Shown here piece by piece: positions 43,888 through 52,743 of a DNA stretch of 64,000 nt; the stretch's first letter is position 1, and the number at the start of each line of letters is the position of its first letter. This DNA comes from an uncultured Lachnospiraceae bacterium. Its GTDB lineage: Bacteria > Bacillota > Clostridia > Lachnospirales > Lachnospiraceae. Both the position numbers and the translations under genes were made by a program. The notes below the pieces were generated by a model that was given only the letters and a program-made list of their open reading frames with translations, ran no database searches and was not told the DNA's origin. Location of the stretch: assembly GCA_902761585.1 (NCBI GenBank), contig CACWKX010000011.1:1-64000 (forward strand), in the 5' to 3' direction.

Positions 43888-46800
43888 TTACTCTTCTTCC
43901 GGGCTGTACAGCTTCACCAGTCTGTTCAGATAATCGTAACGCTCCTTTGCCTCACTCTCGGACTTATCCCAGAGCTTTGCAGCGCGTTCCGGATTCGATC
44001 TCTTCAGGGAGTTATAACGGACCTCTCCGTTCAGGAACTCCTTGTAATCGTCTGTCGGAGCCTTGGAATCCAGCGTGAATGCCGGCTTTCCTTCCTTCTT
44101 CAGATCCGGGTTGTAACGGAACAGATGCCAGTATCCGGACTTGACAGCCAGCTCTTCCTCAGTCTGAGCCTTCGCCATACCCTTCTTGATACCGTGGTTG
44201 ATGCAAGGTGCGTAGCACAGAACGATGGACGGTCCGTGATATGCCTCAGCCTCTGCGAATGCCTTGACGCACTGGTTGAAGTCAGCGCCCATCGCAACCT
44301 GTGCGACGTAGACATAGCCGTAGCTCATCATCATGGAAGCCAGATCCTTCTTCTTGGTCTCCTTGCCGGCTGCCGCAAACTGAGCGACTGCACCGGTCGG
44401 GGTAGCCTTGGAGGACTGTCCGCCTGTGTTGGAGTACACCTCAGTATCAAAGACACAGATATTGATATCCTTGCCGGATGCCAGTACATGGTCAACGCCG
44501 CCGAATCCGATATCATAGGACCAGCCATCGCCGCCGAAGATCCAGTTGGACTTCTTTGCCAGATAATCCTTGTCCTTCAGGATATCCTGAGCCTCAGCAC
44601 TTCCGTCGGCCTCAAGAGCCTTCACAAGCTCATCGGTCGCCGCTCCGTTGGTCTTTCCATCCAGATAGGTATCAAGCCATGCCTGACCCTCGGCTGTAAC
44701 CTTGCCCTCGGCCATCATCGCCTCAACCTTGCTCTTCAGGCTCTGTCTGAGTGCATCAGCTGCCAGGAACATACCGAAACCGAACTCAGCCGCATCCTCG
44801 AACAGGGAGTTCGACCAAGCCGGGCCATGTCCCTTCTTGTTGACCGTGTACGGTGTGGACGGTGAGGAGTTGCCCCAGATGGAGGAGCATCCGGTTGCGT
44901 TCGCGATGTACATTCTGTCTCCGAAGAGCTGTGTGACAAGCTTTGCATACGGTGTCTCGCCGCATCCGCCGCAGGCACCGGAGAATTCAAGCAGCGGCTG
45001 TTTGAACTGGGAACCCTTGACCGTGTTTTCCTTGAACTTGTCGACAACATCCTGCTTCGGATCCAGCTTGACGCAGTAATCGAACCCTTCCTGCTCGTCC
45101 GTATGCTCTGCGAACGGCATCATGGTCAGCGCCTTCTCGCCCTTCTTGCCCGGGCAGACATTCGCGCAGCTTCCGCAGCCTGTGCAGTCATACGCAGAGA
45201 CAGCGATCGCATACTTGTAGTCCTTCATACCAAGCATCGGAAGCGTTTTCTGGCTCTCCGGAAGTGCTGCCGCCTCATCGGTATTCAGCGCGAACGGACG
45301 GATAACAGCATGCGGGCATACATACGAGCAGCGTGTACACTGGATGCAGTTGTCCGGATTCCAGACAGGCACCATAACCGCAACGCCGCGCTTCTCATAT
45401 GCAGCCGTTCCGGACGGTGTCGTGCCGTCAACGTAATCCTTGAATGCGGAGACAGGCAGCTTGTTGCCCTCCTGGGAACTGACAGCCAGCTGGATGTTGT
45501 TGACGAAATCGACAACCTCCTTCTCACCCTCAGATACCTTGTGGAAATCAAGCCCCTCATCGGCAGCGTCAGCCCAGGATGCCGGTACAGTGACCTCGTG
45601 AACCTGCTTAGCGCCCTCGTCGATGGCTGCCCAGTTCTTCTTGACGACATCATCGCCCTTGCGCCCATAGGTTGCCTTTGCAGCAGCCTTCATCAGCTCG
45701 ATTGCCCTCTCCTCCGGGATGATGGCAGCCAGCTTGAAGAATGCGGACTGAAGGATCGTGTTGATACGGGTCGGTCCCATACCGACTTCGATGCCGATCT
45801 TGACACCATCGATCGTGTAGAACTTGATGTGATGCTTTGCGATATATGCCTTCACCTGTCCCGGAATATGCTGCTCCAGCTCCTCATCGGACCACGGGCA
45901 GTTCAGCAGGAAGGTTCCGCCGTCAACCAGCTCCTGAACCATGTTGAACTTGCGGATGTATGCCGGATTATGGCATGCAACAAAGTTTGCCTGGTGAATC
46001 AGGTAGGTGGACTTGATCGGCTTCTTGCCGAAACGGAGGTGGGACATCGTCACGCCGCCGGACTTCTTGGAATCATAATCAAAGTATGCCTGCGCATACA
46101 TGTCGGTGTTGTCGCCGATGATCTTGATGGAGTTCTTGTTTGCACCGACCGTTCCGTCCGCGCCAAGGCCCCAGAACTTGCAGTTGATGGTTCCCTCCGG
46201 TGTCGTGACAATCGCCGGGCCTTCCTCGAGAGACAGGCCTGTGACATCATCGACGATGCCGATGGTGAACTTTTCCTTTGTAGTGTTCTTGTAAACAGCG
46301 ATAATCTGTGCCGGTGTCGTATCCTTGCTTCCCAGTCCGTAACGGCCTGTGAAAATCGGAACATTCTGGAACTTTGATCCTCTCAGAGCTGCGACAACAT
46401 CCAGATACAGCGGCTCGCCAAGAGAACCCGGCTCCTTCGTGCGGTCAAGCACGGAGATATACTTCACACTGTCCGGAATTGCCTCGATCAGCGCCTCTGC
46501 ACTGAACGGTCTGTAGAGACGGACCTTCACAACACCGACCTTGCCGCCAGCCTGGTTCAGGTAGTCCACGGTCTCCTCGATCGTATCGTTAACGGAGCCC
46601 ATGGCGATGATGATGTGCTCTGCATCCGGTGCGCCATAGTAATTGAACAGCTTGTAATCCGTTCCGAGCTTTGCATTGACCTTGTCCATGTACTTCTGGA
46701 CAATGGCCGGCATCGCATCATAGTACGGGTTGATTGCCTCGCGGACCTGGAAGAAGATATCCGGGTTCTGTGCGGAGCCTCTCTCTACCGGGTGGTCCGG

Positions 46801-47427
46801 ATTCAGACACTGGTCTCTCCATTCCTGAAGTGCCTTGAAGTTGAACATCTCCTTCAGGTCTTCGAAATCCCACTGCTCAATCTTCTGGATCTCGTGGGAG
46901 GTGCGGAAGCCGTCGAAGAAGTTGATGAACGGAAGACGTCCCTCGATGGCTGCAAGATGTGCAACCGGTGTCAGGTCCATAACCTCCTGCACAGAAGATT
47001 CACACAGCATGCAGGCGCCCGTCTGACGGCAGGCGTACACATCGGAATGGTCTCCGAAAATGGAAAGTGCATGGGAAGCAACTGCACGCGCGGATACGTC
47101 GAACACGCCCGGAAGCCTTTCACCCGCGATCTTGTAAAGGTTCGGGATCATCAGAAGCAGACCCTGAGAAGCAGTGTAGGTCGTCGTGAGGGCGCCTGCT
47201 GCAAGAGAGCCGTGGACAGCGCCGGAAGCGCCTGCCTCGGACTGCATCTCAGTGATCTTGACGGTCTGGCCAAAGATGTTCTTCATACCCTGTGTTGCCC
47301 ACTCATCTGTATGCTCCGGCATAACAGACGACGGGGTAATCGGGTACATCGCTGCGACATCAGTAAATGCATAGGATGCATATGCGGCAGCCTGATTACC
47401 ATCCATGGTCTTCATTTGTCTTGCCAT
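43888..47427 (-). CDS. nifJ: Pyruvate:ferredoxin oxidoreductase, single chain
   Basis: Oxidative decarboxylation of pyruvate to acetyl-CoA with reduction of ferredoxin. 1179 residues, the standard homodimeric size. Order: N-terminal pyrimidine domain (AAYAFTDVAAMYPITPSSVM), gamma domain, two [4Fe-4S] ferredoxin-like motifs (CIQCTRCSYVCP, CTGCGSCANVCPG), then the TPP domain with FSGACGGCGETPYAKL, GCSSIWG and GGDGWSYDIG. Additional cluster cysteines are in CGGC and near CYAPCINHG. Oxygen-sensitive core enzyme of the fermentation. AGGAGG precedes the ATG. The promoter is unusual (see 47591-47619). Confidence 0.98.
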   Translation of the reverse strand: MARQMKTMDGNQAAAYASYAFTDVAAMYPITPSSVMPEHTDEWATQGMKNIFGQTVKITEMQSEAGASGAVHGSLAAGALTTTYTASQGLLLMIPNLYKIAGERLPGVFDVSARAVASHALSIFGDHSDVYACRQTGACMLCESSVQEVMDLTPVAHLAAIEGRLPFINFFDGFRTSHEIQKIEQWDFEDLKEMFNFKALQEWRDQCLNPDHPVERGSAQNPDIFFQVREAINPYYDAMPAIVQKYMDKVNAKLGTDYKLFNYYGAPDAEHIIIAMGSVNDTIEETVDYLNQAGGKVGVVKVRLYRPFSAEALIEAIPDSVKYISVLDRTKEPGSLGEPLYLDVVAALRGSKFQNVPIFTGRYGLGSKDTTPAQIIAVYKNTTKEKFTIGIVDDVTGLSLEEGPAIVTTPEGTINCKFWGLGADGTVGANKNSIKIIGDNTDMYAQAYFDYDSKKSGGVTMSHLRFGKKPIKSTYLIHQANFVACHNPAYIRKFNMVQELVDGGTFLLNCPWSDEELEQHIPGQVKAYIAKHHIKFYTIDGVKIGIEVGMGPTRINTILQSAFFKLAAIIPEERAIELMKAAAKATYGRKGDDVVKKNWAAIDEGAKQVHEVTVPASWADAADEGLDFHKVSEGEKEVVDFVNNIQLAVSSQEGNKLPVSAFKDYVDGTTPSGTAAYEKRGVAVMVPVWNPDNCIQCTRCSYVCPHAVIRPFALNTDEAAALPESQKTLPMLGMKDYKYAIAVSAYDCTGCGSCANVCPGKKGEKALTMMPFAEHTDEQEGFDYCVKLDPKQDVVDKFKENTVKGSQFKQPLLEFSGACGGCGETPYAKLVTQLFGDRMYIANATGCSSIWGNSSPSTPYTVNKKGHGPAWSNSLFEDAAEFGFGMFLAADALRQSLKSKVEAMMAEGKVTAEGQAWLDTYLDGKTNGAATDELVKALEADGSAEAQDILKDKDYLAKKSNWIFGGDGWSYDIGFGGVDHVLASGKDINICVFDTEVYSNTGGQSSKATPTGAVAQFAAAGKETKKKDLASMMMSYGYVYVAQVAMGADFNQCVKAFAEAEAYHGPSIVLCYAPCINHGIKKGMAKAQTEEELAVKSGYWHLFRYNPDLKKEGKPAFTLDSKAPTDDYKEFLNGEVRYNSLKRSNPERAAKLWDKSESEAKERYDYLNRLVKLYSPEEE

Positions 47428-47556
47428 TTTAGTTCCTCCTTCTTGAAGTTCGTTCTATAAGCGCGCAGGTTGGATATGCAGCCTTCTCTGCCGCCGTCCC
47501 CTGCCGTTCGTCACCGCAGTCTCCGGTGCCCGGCGGAGCGGAATCTGGCAAAGAAA

Positions 47557-47614
47557 AATGCCTCCGCTGTATGCTCAGAATTTCGCACCTATCATAGCAT
47601 ACAGAGGAGGCATT
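47557..47614 (-). terminator. 19-bp inverted repeat with T-tract; ABC-F gene terminator overlapping the PFOR promoter
   Basis: Arms at 47557-47575 and 47596-47614 pair over 19 positions with one mismatch (core CTGTATGCT/AGCATACAG), with a loop of 20 nt. On the minus strand TTTTTC follows, as in a Rho-independent terminator for transcripts coming from the ABC-F gene (stop at 47749). The right arm coincides with the spacer of the PFOR promoter. Confidence 0.7.
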
Positions 47615-47619
47615 GTCCA
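47591..47619 (-). promoter_or_regulatory. Promoter of the PFOR gene
   Basis: Minus strand: TGGACA (47619-47614), a 17-nt spacer, then TATGAT (47596-47591). Start of transcription near 47584, inside the loop of the inverted repeat, giving a leader of about 157 nt. The rest of the 321-bp gap (47620-47748) is AT-rich with repeated TTGTAT motifs and no credible gene. Confidence 0.7.
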
Positions 47620-47748
47620 TGAAGCGTCGTGAAATTACACTATTTTATGTTCTTTTCGCTGGACAATCTGTTCTATTTATACAAACTAATGTTTTAGTGT
47701 TATATCATCAGTTGTATTATACTAACGTGTTGTATAACAGGCTTTCTC

Positions 47749-49383
47749 TCAATCCTCATCATCCGTCTCGCTGGTGTAGACCGTGCGCTTTCTCGCCATC
47801 TCATCGGACGCCAGATACTCATCGTAGGTCGTGACCTTGTCGATCAGTTTGCCGTTCGGCAGGATTTCCATGATACGGTTCGCGGTCGTCTCCACGATCT
47901 CATGGTCTCTTGATGAGAACAGCATCACACCCGGAAACTTGATCATGCCGTCGTTGAGGGCCGTGATCGATTCCATGTCCAGATGATTGGTCGGCTCGTC
48001 GAAAATCAGCACATTCGCAGCGGAAATCATCATCTTTGAGAACAGGCAGCGTACCTTCTCGCCGCCGGAAAGGACCTTCACATACTTGTCTCCATCCTCC
48101 CCTGCAAAGAGCATCCTGCCAAGAAAGCCTCTCACATACGTCTGATCCTTGATCTCCGAATACTGGGTCAGCCACTGGGCAACGGTCAGATCGTTGTCAA
48201 ACTCATCGGTGTAATCCTTCGGAAAATAAGCTCTTTTTGTCGTGACACCCCATTTGAACGAGCCCTCATCCGGCTCCTCAAGCCCCATCAGAATCCGGAA
48301 GAACATCGTCTTGGCCTGCTCATTTCCGCCTACAAAAGCAACCTTGTCGTCATGGCGGAGCGTGAAGGTCAGATCGTCAAGCATCTTCACGCCATTTACC
48401 GTCTTCGACAGATTCTCAACCTGCAGAATCTCATTCCCGATCTCCCGCTCCGGCCTGAAGTCGATGTACGGATACTTCCTCGAGCTTGGCCTGATATCGT
48501 CAAGCTGAATCTTCTCCAGTGCCCTCTTCCTCGAGGTGGCCTGCTTGGACTTGGACGCATTCGCAGAGAAACGCTGGATGAATTCCTGCAGCTCCTTGAT
48601 CTGCTCTTCCTTCTTCTTGTTGGCCTCCTTCATCTGACGGATGCGCAGCTGGGAAGACTTGTACCAGAAGTCATAGTTGCCCGCATAGAGCTGAATCTTT
48701 CCATAGTCAATATCCGCAATATACGTGCAGACCTTGTTCAGAAAATACCGGTCGTGGCTGACCACGATGACCGTATTCTCAAAGTTGATCAGAAACTCCT
48801 CAAGCCAGCCGATCGCGTCCAGATCCAGATGGTTTGTCGGCTCATCCAGAAGCAGGATGTCCGGATTGCCGAACAGGGCTCTTGCCAGAAGGACCTTGAC
48901 CTTCTGGGAGCCGGTCAGCTCCTTCATCAGTACCTGGTGAAGTTCTGTCGGAATCCCCAGCCCGTTCAGGAGGGACTCCGCGTCAGACTCCGCCTCCCAT
49001 CCGTTCATCTCGGCAAATTCCGCCTCGAGCTCAGATGCCCGCACGCCGTCCTCATCCGAGAAATCCGGCTTCGCGTAGAGGGCATCCTTCTCTTTGCCGA
49101 TCTCATACAGCCGTCTGTTGCCCTGGATGACCGTGTCGAGTACAACCTGATCATCATACTTGAAATGATCCTGCTCGAGGAAAGACAGTCTCTGTCCCGG
49201 TGTGATGGTGACACTTCCGGACGTCGTCTCCAGCTTTCCGGCCAGTATCTTCAGAAATGTGGACTTGCCTGCCCCATTCGCGCCAATGACGCCATAGCAG
49301 TTGCCTTCGGTGAATTTGATGTTGACATCTTCGAACAATGCTCTCTTTCCGAGACGCAGCGTGACATCATTTGCAGCTATCAT
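47749..49383 (-). CDS. ABC-F family ATPase (YkpA/YbiT-like)
   Basis: 544 residues from the ATG at 49383 (AGGAGG 10 nt upstream). Two ABC domains without membrane segments, joined by a charged linker (about 235-305), as in ribosome-associated ABC-F proteins. First domain: Walker A GANGAGKST, signature LTGSQ, Walker B ILLLDEPTNHLD. Second domain: Walker A GGNEQAKT with Ala in place of the usual Gly, signature LSGGEKVR, LIFDEPTNHLD, and SSRDHE in place of the SHDR switch. I recall these deviations from the YkpA/YbiT branch. Probable role in translation or ribosome stress rather than transport. Confidence 0.88.
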   Translation of the reverse strand: MIAANDVTLRLGKRALFEDVNIKFTEGNCYGVIGANGAGKSTFLKILAGKLETTSGSVTITPGQRLSFLEQDHFKYDDQVVLDTVIQGNRRLYEIGKEKDALYAKPDFSDEDGVRASELEAEFAEMNGWEAESDAESLLNGLGIPTELHQVLMKELTGSQKVKVLLARALFGNPDILLLDEPTNHLDLDAIGWLEEFLINFENTVIVVSHDRYFLNKVCTYIADIDYGKIQLYAGNYDFWYKSSQLRIRQMKEANKKKEEQIKELQEFIQRFSANASKSKQATSRKRALEKIQLDDIRPSSRKYPYIDFRPEREIGNEILQVENLSKTVNGVKMLDDLTFTLRHDDKVAFVGGNEQAKTMFFRILMGLEEPDEGSFKWGVTTKRAYFPKDYTDEFDNDLTVAQWLTQYSEIKDQTYVRGFLGRMLFAGEDGDKYVKVLSGGEKVRCLFSKMMISAANVLIFDEPTNHLDMESITALNDGMIKFPGVMLFSSRDHEIVETTANRIMEILPNGKLIDKVTTYDEYLASDEMARKRTVYTSETDDED

Positions 49384-49473
49384 GTATCTGAATCCTCCTG
49401 AAATCCTTGTCGCCCCACAGAAAAACCCGGGGCTCTTCCGGCATTCCTCCGGCAATTCTCGTCCCTGCCGTGA

Positions 49474-49515
49474 AAAAAGACCGCTTTTCCTATTGTACAG
49501 AAAAGCGGTCTTTTT
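49474..49515. terminator. Bidirectional-looking terminator after carB
   Basis: Perfect 16-bp stem AAAAAGACCGCTTTTC (49474-49489) with GAAAAGCGGTCTTTTT (49500-49515) and a 10-nt loop. It is just past the carB stop (49523) and upstream of the ABC-F gene, so it ends the carAB transcript on the minus strand. Confidence 0.88.
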
Positions 49516-49522
49516 GCAAGCG

Positions 49523-52500
49523 TTATCTCCTGTCGATGTCTGCGATGTCGACCAGACTGAGCTTTGTCACTGAATTGTCCTCGAGCGAGGTAATCAGCGC
49601 CCGGGCCGTATCGACAGCCGTTATGACATTGACCCCGGTCTCGATGGCCGCGCGACGGATCAGAAATCCGTCCTGCTGATGCTCGATGCCCCTGTTCGGG
49701 ATATCGATGACCAGATCGATTCGATGACCGAGGATCAGATCCATCAGATTCGGGGAATCCTTCTCCAGTTTATTGACCTGGCGGGCCGGGATTCCTTCCG
49801 CGCGGAGTGCCTTCCATGTTCCGTGTGTCGAATAGATCGTATACCCGATTTTTGAGAACCGTCTGGCAATATCGATCATCTCCGGCTTCTCCTCGTCACA
49901 GACCGTGATGATCATGTTGCTGTACTTCGGCAGCCGGACACCGGCACCAAGAAATGCCTTGTACAGCGCCTCATCAAATGTCTTCGCGATGCCCAGGCAT
50001 TCACCGGTCGACTTCATCTCCGGACCAAGCGTAACATCCGCATCCCGGATCTTCTCAAAGGAAAAGACCGGCATCTTGACCGCGAAATAATCTGCCTCCG
50101 GCTGGAGCCCGGGCGTATAGCCCATGTCTCTGATCTTTTCGCCCAGAATGACTCTTGTCGCAAGCGGAACAATCGGAATCCCGGTCACCTTGCTGATGTA
50201 GGGTACCGTCCGCGAGGATCTCGGGTTCACCTCAATGATATACACACCATCATCCCGGACGATGAACTGAACATTCATCATGCCGATCACGTGCAGATTC
50301 TGTGCCAGACTCCTTGTATAGGACTCAATGACAGCCTTGACTTCCTTTGACAGATCCTTTGCCGGATAGACCGAAATCGAGTCGCCGGAATGGATGCCCG
50401 CCCGCTCGATGTGTTCCATGATGCCGGGGATCAGGATATCCGTTCCGTCACAGACAGCATCAACTTCAATTTCGCGTCCCATCATGTACTTGTCAACAAG
50501 GATGGGATGATCCTGCGCATAGCGGTTGATGTTGCCGATATAGGAATCAATATCCTCGTCGGAAATTGCAATCCGCATCCCGGCACCGCCCAGCACATAG
50601 GACGGGCGGACAAGAACCGGATAGCCCAGACGGTTTGCCACAGCCTTGGCTTCGTCTGCCGTGAAGACAGTCTCCCCCTTCGGTCTGGTGATGCCGCACC
50701 GCTCCAGCACCTCGTCAAAGCGTTCCCTGTCCTCTGCGGCATCGACATCGTCCGCATCCGTTCCAAGAATCCTGACGCCCATCTTCATGAGCGCGCTCGT
50801 CAGCTTGATCGCCGTCTGGCCGCCGAACTGGACGACCGCACCGTCCGGTTTCTCCAGCCGGACAACGTTCTCAACATCCTCCGGTGTCAGCGGTTCAAAA
50901 TAGAGCTTGTCAGCAATATCGAAGTCCGTCGATACCGTTTCCGGGTTGTTGTTGATGATGATCGTCTCGAAGCCGGCTTTCTGGAAGGCCCAGGTACAGT
51001 GGACAGAGCAGAAATCAAACTCGATCCCCTGTCCGATCCGGATCGGCCCGGACCCCAGCACCAGAACCTTCTTCTTATCATGTTTTCCGGCTGCCTCCGC
51101 AGCCTCATCCTCGCCCCCGTCATACACAGAATAATAGTACGGGGTCTGCGCCTCAAACTCGGCAGCGCAGGTGTCCACCATCCGGAATGAGGCATGGATA
51201 CCGGCCTTTTCCCGAAGCAGGCGGATCTCCTCCTGCGTCTTTCCGGTCAACGATGCGATCACACTGTCCGGGAATTCCATGCGCTTGGCTTCCCGCAGCA
51301 GGTCTTCCGTCAGCGGCTGCTCTTTCAGCGCCTTCTCCATCTCCGTCAGATGCGCGATCTTGTCCAGAAACCAGGGATCAATCTTCGTCGCCTTGTAGAT
51401 GCCTTCCCTCGTAAATCCACGCCGAAGTGCCTCCGCGATGACCCAGATTCGCTGGTCATCGACATCCTGAAGCTTTTTATGAAGTTGTTCGTCATCGAGT
51501 CCCGAGAAGTCATAGCTCATGAGGCTGTCGACATGCTGCTCGAGAGAACGGATTGCCTTCATCAAAGCGCCCTCGAAGTTCGTACAGATGCTCATCACTT
51601 CGCCGGTCGCCTTCATCTGTGTGGACAGACTCCGCTTTGCCGTAATGAATTTGTCAAACGGAAGCCTCGGCATCTTCACCACACAGTAGTCCAGCATCGG
51701 CTCAAAGCTGGCATAGGTTTTCCCGGTAATCGCATTCCGAATCTCATCCAGCGTGTACCCGAGAGCGATCTTGGCAGCAACCTTCGCGATCGGGTATCCT
51801 GTCGCCTTCGATGCAAGCGCCGAGGATCTTGACACACGCGGATTGACCTCAATGACACAGTATTCAAATGAGTCCGGCTTCAGGGCATACTGGACATTGC
51901 AGCCGCCGGTAATTCCCAGCTCTGTGATGATGTTGAGCGCGGAGGTGCGGAGCATCTGGTATTCCTTGTCACCCAGCGTCTGGCTCGGCGCTACAACAAT
52001 GGAATCCCCTGTATGGACACCAACCGGGTCAATGTTCTCCATGTTGCAGACGGTAATGACATTGCCGGCGCCGTCCCGCATGACCTCGTACTCGATTTCC
52101 TTCCATCCGGCGATGCTTCTCTCGACCAGCACCTCCCCGACACGTGAAAGGCGGAGACCGTTCTCCAGGATCTCATCAAGCTCTTCCTGGTTGTTCGCGA
52201 TGCCGCCGCCGGAACCGCCAAGGGTGTAAGCCGGCCGCAGCACAACCGGATATCCGATCCGTCGTGCAAACTTCTCTCCATCTTCGATATTGCGAACGAC
52301 CTGGGAGGGCGCCACCGGCTCCCCGATCTTCTCCATGGCCTCCTTGAATTCGAGACGGTCCTCGGCTCTCCTGATTGTCCGGGAAGTTGTTCCGATCAGG
52401 CGGACATCCAGATCCTTCAGGATTCCCTTCTCCTCCAGCTCCATCGCAAGGTTCAGTCCGGCCTGTCCCCCGAGCGTCGGCAGAATGCTGTCCGGCCTCT

Positions 52501-52741
52501 CCTTCCGGATAATCGACTCCACCACCTCCGTCGTCAGCGGTTCGATGTAGACATGATCCGCAATATCCTTGTCGGTCATGATGGTCGCCGGATTGCTGTT
52601 GAGCAGGACAACCTCGATGCCCTCCTCCTTCAGACTTCTGCATGCCTGAGTTCCTGCATAGTCAAACTCGGCCGCCTGTCCGATGATAATCGGGCCGGAG
52701 CCAATGACGAGCACTTTCCTGATGCTGTTATCCTTCGGCAT
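49523..52741 (-). CDS. carB: Carbamoyl phosphate synthase large subunit
   Basis: 1072 residues, full length. Makes carbamoyl phosphate from bicarbonate, ATP and ammonia delivered from CarA, for pyrimidine and arginine synthesis. Two ATP-grasp halves: KVLVIGSGPIIIGQAAEFDY opens the first and KKVLVLGSGPIRIGQGIEFD the second. EVNPRVSRSSALASKATGYP and EVNPRSSRTVPYISK are the metal-binding blocks. A C-terminal MGS-like allosteric domain (from about 935) is present. It starts 2 bp after carA. Confidence 0.98.
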   Translation of the reverse strand: MPKDNSIRKVLVIGSGPIIIGQAAEFDYAGTQACRSLKEEGIEVVLLNSNPATIMTDKDIADHVYIEPLTTEVVESIIRKERPDSILPTLGGQAGLNLAMELEEKGILKDLDVRLIGTTSRTIRRAEDRLEFKEAMEKIGEPVAPSQVVRNIEDGEKFARRIGYPVVLRPAYTLGGSGGGIANNQEELDEILENGLRLSRVGEVLVERSIAGWKEIEYEVMRDGAGNVITVCNMENIDPVGVHTGDSIVVAPSQTLGDKEYQMLRTSALNIITELGITGGCNVQYALKPDSFEYCVIEVNPRVSRSSALASKATGYPIAKVAAKIALGYTLDEIRNAITGKTYASFEPMLDYCVVKMPRLPFDKFITAKRSLSTQMKATGEVMSICTNFEGALMKAIRSLEQHVDSLMSYDFSGLDDEQLHKKLQDVDDQRIWVIAEALRRGFTREGIYKATKIDPWFLDKIAHLTEMEKALKEQPLTEDLLREAKRMEFPDSVIASLTGKTQEEIRLLREKAGIHASFRMVDTCAAEFEAQTPYYYSVYDGGEDEAAEAAGKHDKKKVLVLGSGPIRIGQGIEFDFCSVHCTWAFQKAGFETIIINNNPETVSTDFDIADKLYFEPLTPEDVENVVRLEKPDGAVVQFGGQTAIKLTSALMKMGVRILGTDADDVDAAEDRERFDEVLERCGITRPKGETVFTADEAKAVANRLGYPVLVRPSYVLGGAGMRIAISDEDIDSYIGNINRYAQDHPILVDKYMMGREIEVDAVCDGTDILIPGIMEHIERAGIHSGDSISVYPAKDLSKEVKAVIESYTRSLAQNLHVIGMMNVQFIVRDDGVYIIEVNPRSSRTVPYISKVTGIPIVPLATRVILGEKIRDMGYTPGLQPEADYFAVKMPVFSFEKIRDADVTLGPEMKSTGECLGIAKTFDEALYKAFLGAGVRLPKYSNMIITVCDEEKPEMIDIARRFSKIGYTIYSTHGTWKALRAEGIPARQVNKLEKDSPNLMDLILGHRIDLVIDIPNRGIEHQQDGFLIRRAAIETGVNVITAVDTARALITSLEDNSVTKLSLVDIADIDRR

Positions 52742-52743
52742 GT

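Noticed and set aside
47619..47834. Small hydrophobic plus-strand frame preceded by AGGAGG
   Set aside because: The AGGAGG is part of the 19-bp inverted repeat, and the frame runs into the antisense of the ABC-F gene. No plus-strand promoter was seen.
48352..49401. 349-codon plus-strand frame opposite the ABC-F gene
   Set aside because: Shadow of a gene with clear Walker and signature motifs on the minus strand.
50390..51190. 266-codon plus-strand frame opposite carB
   Set aside because: Antisense shadow of carB; no independent start signal.
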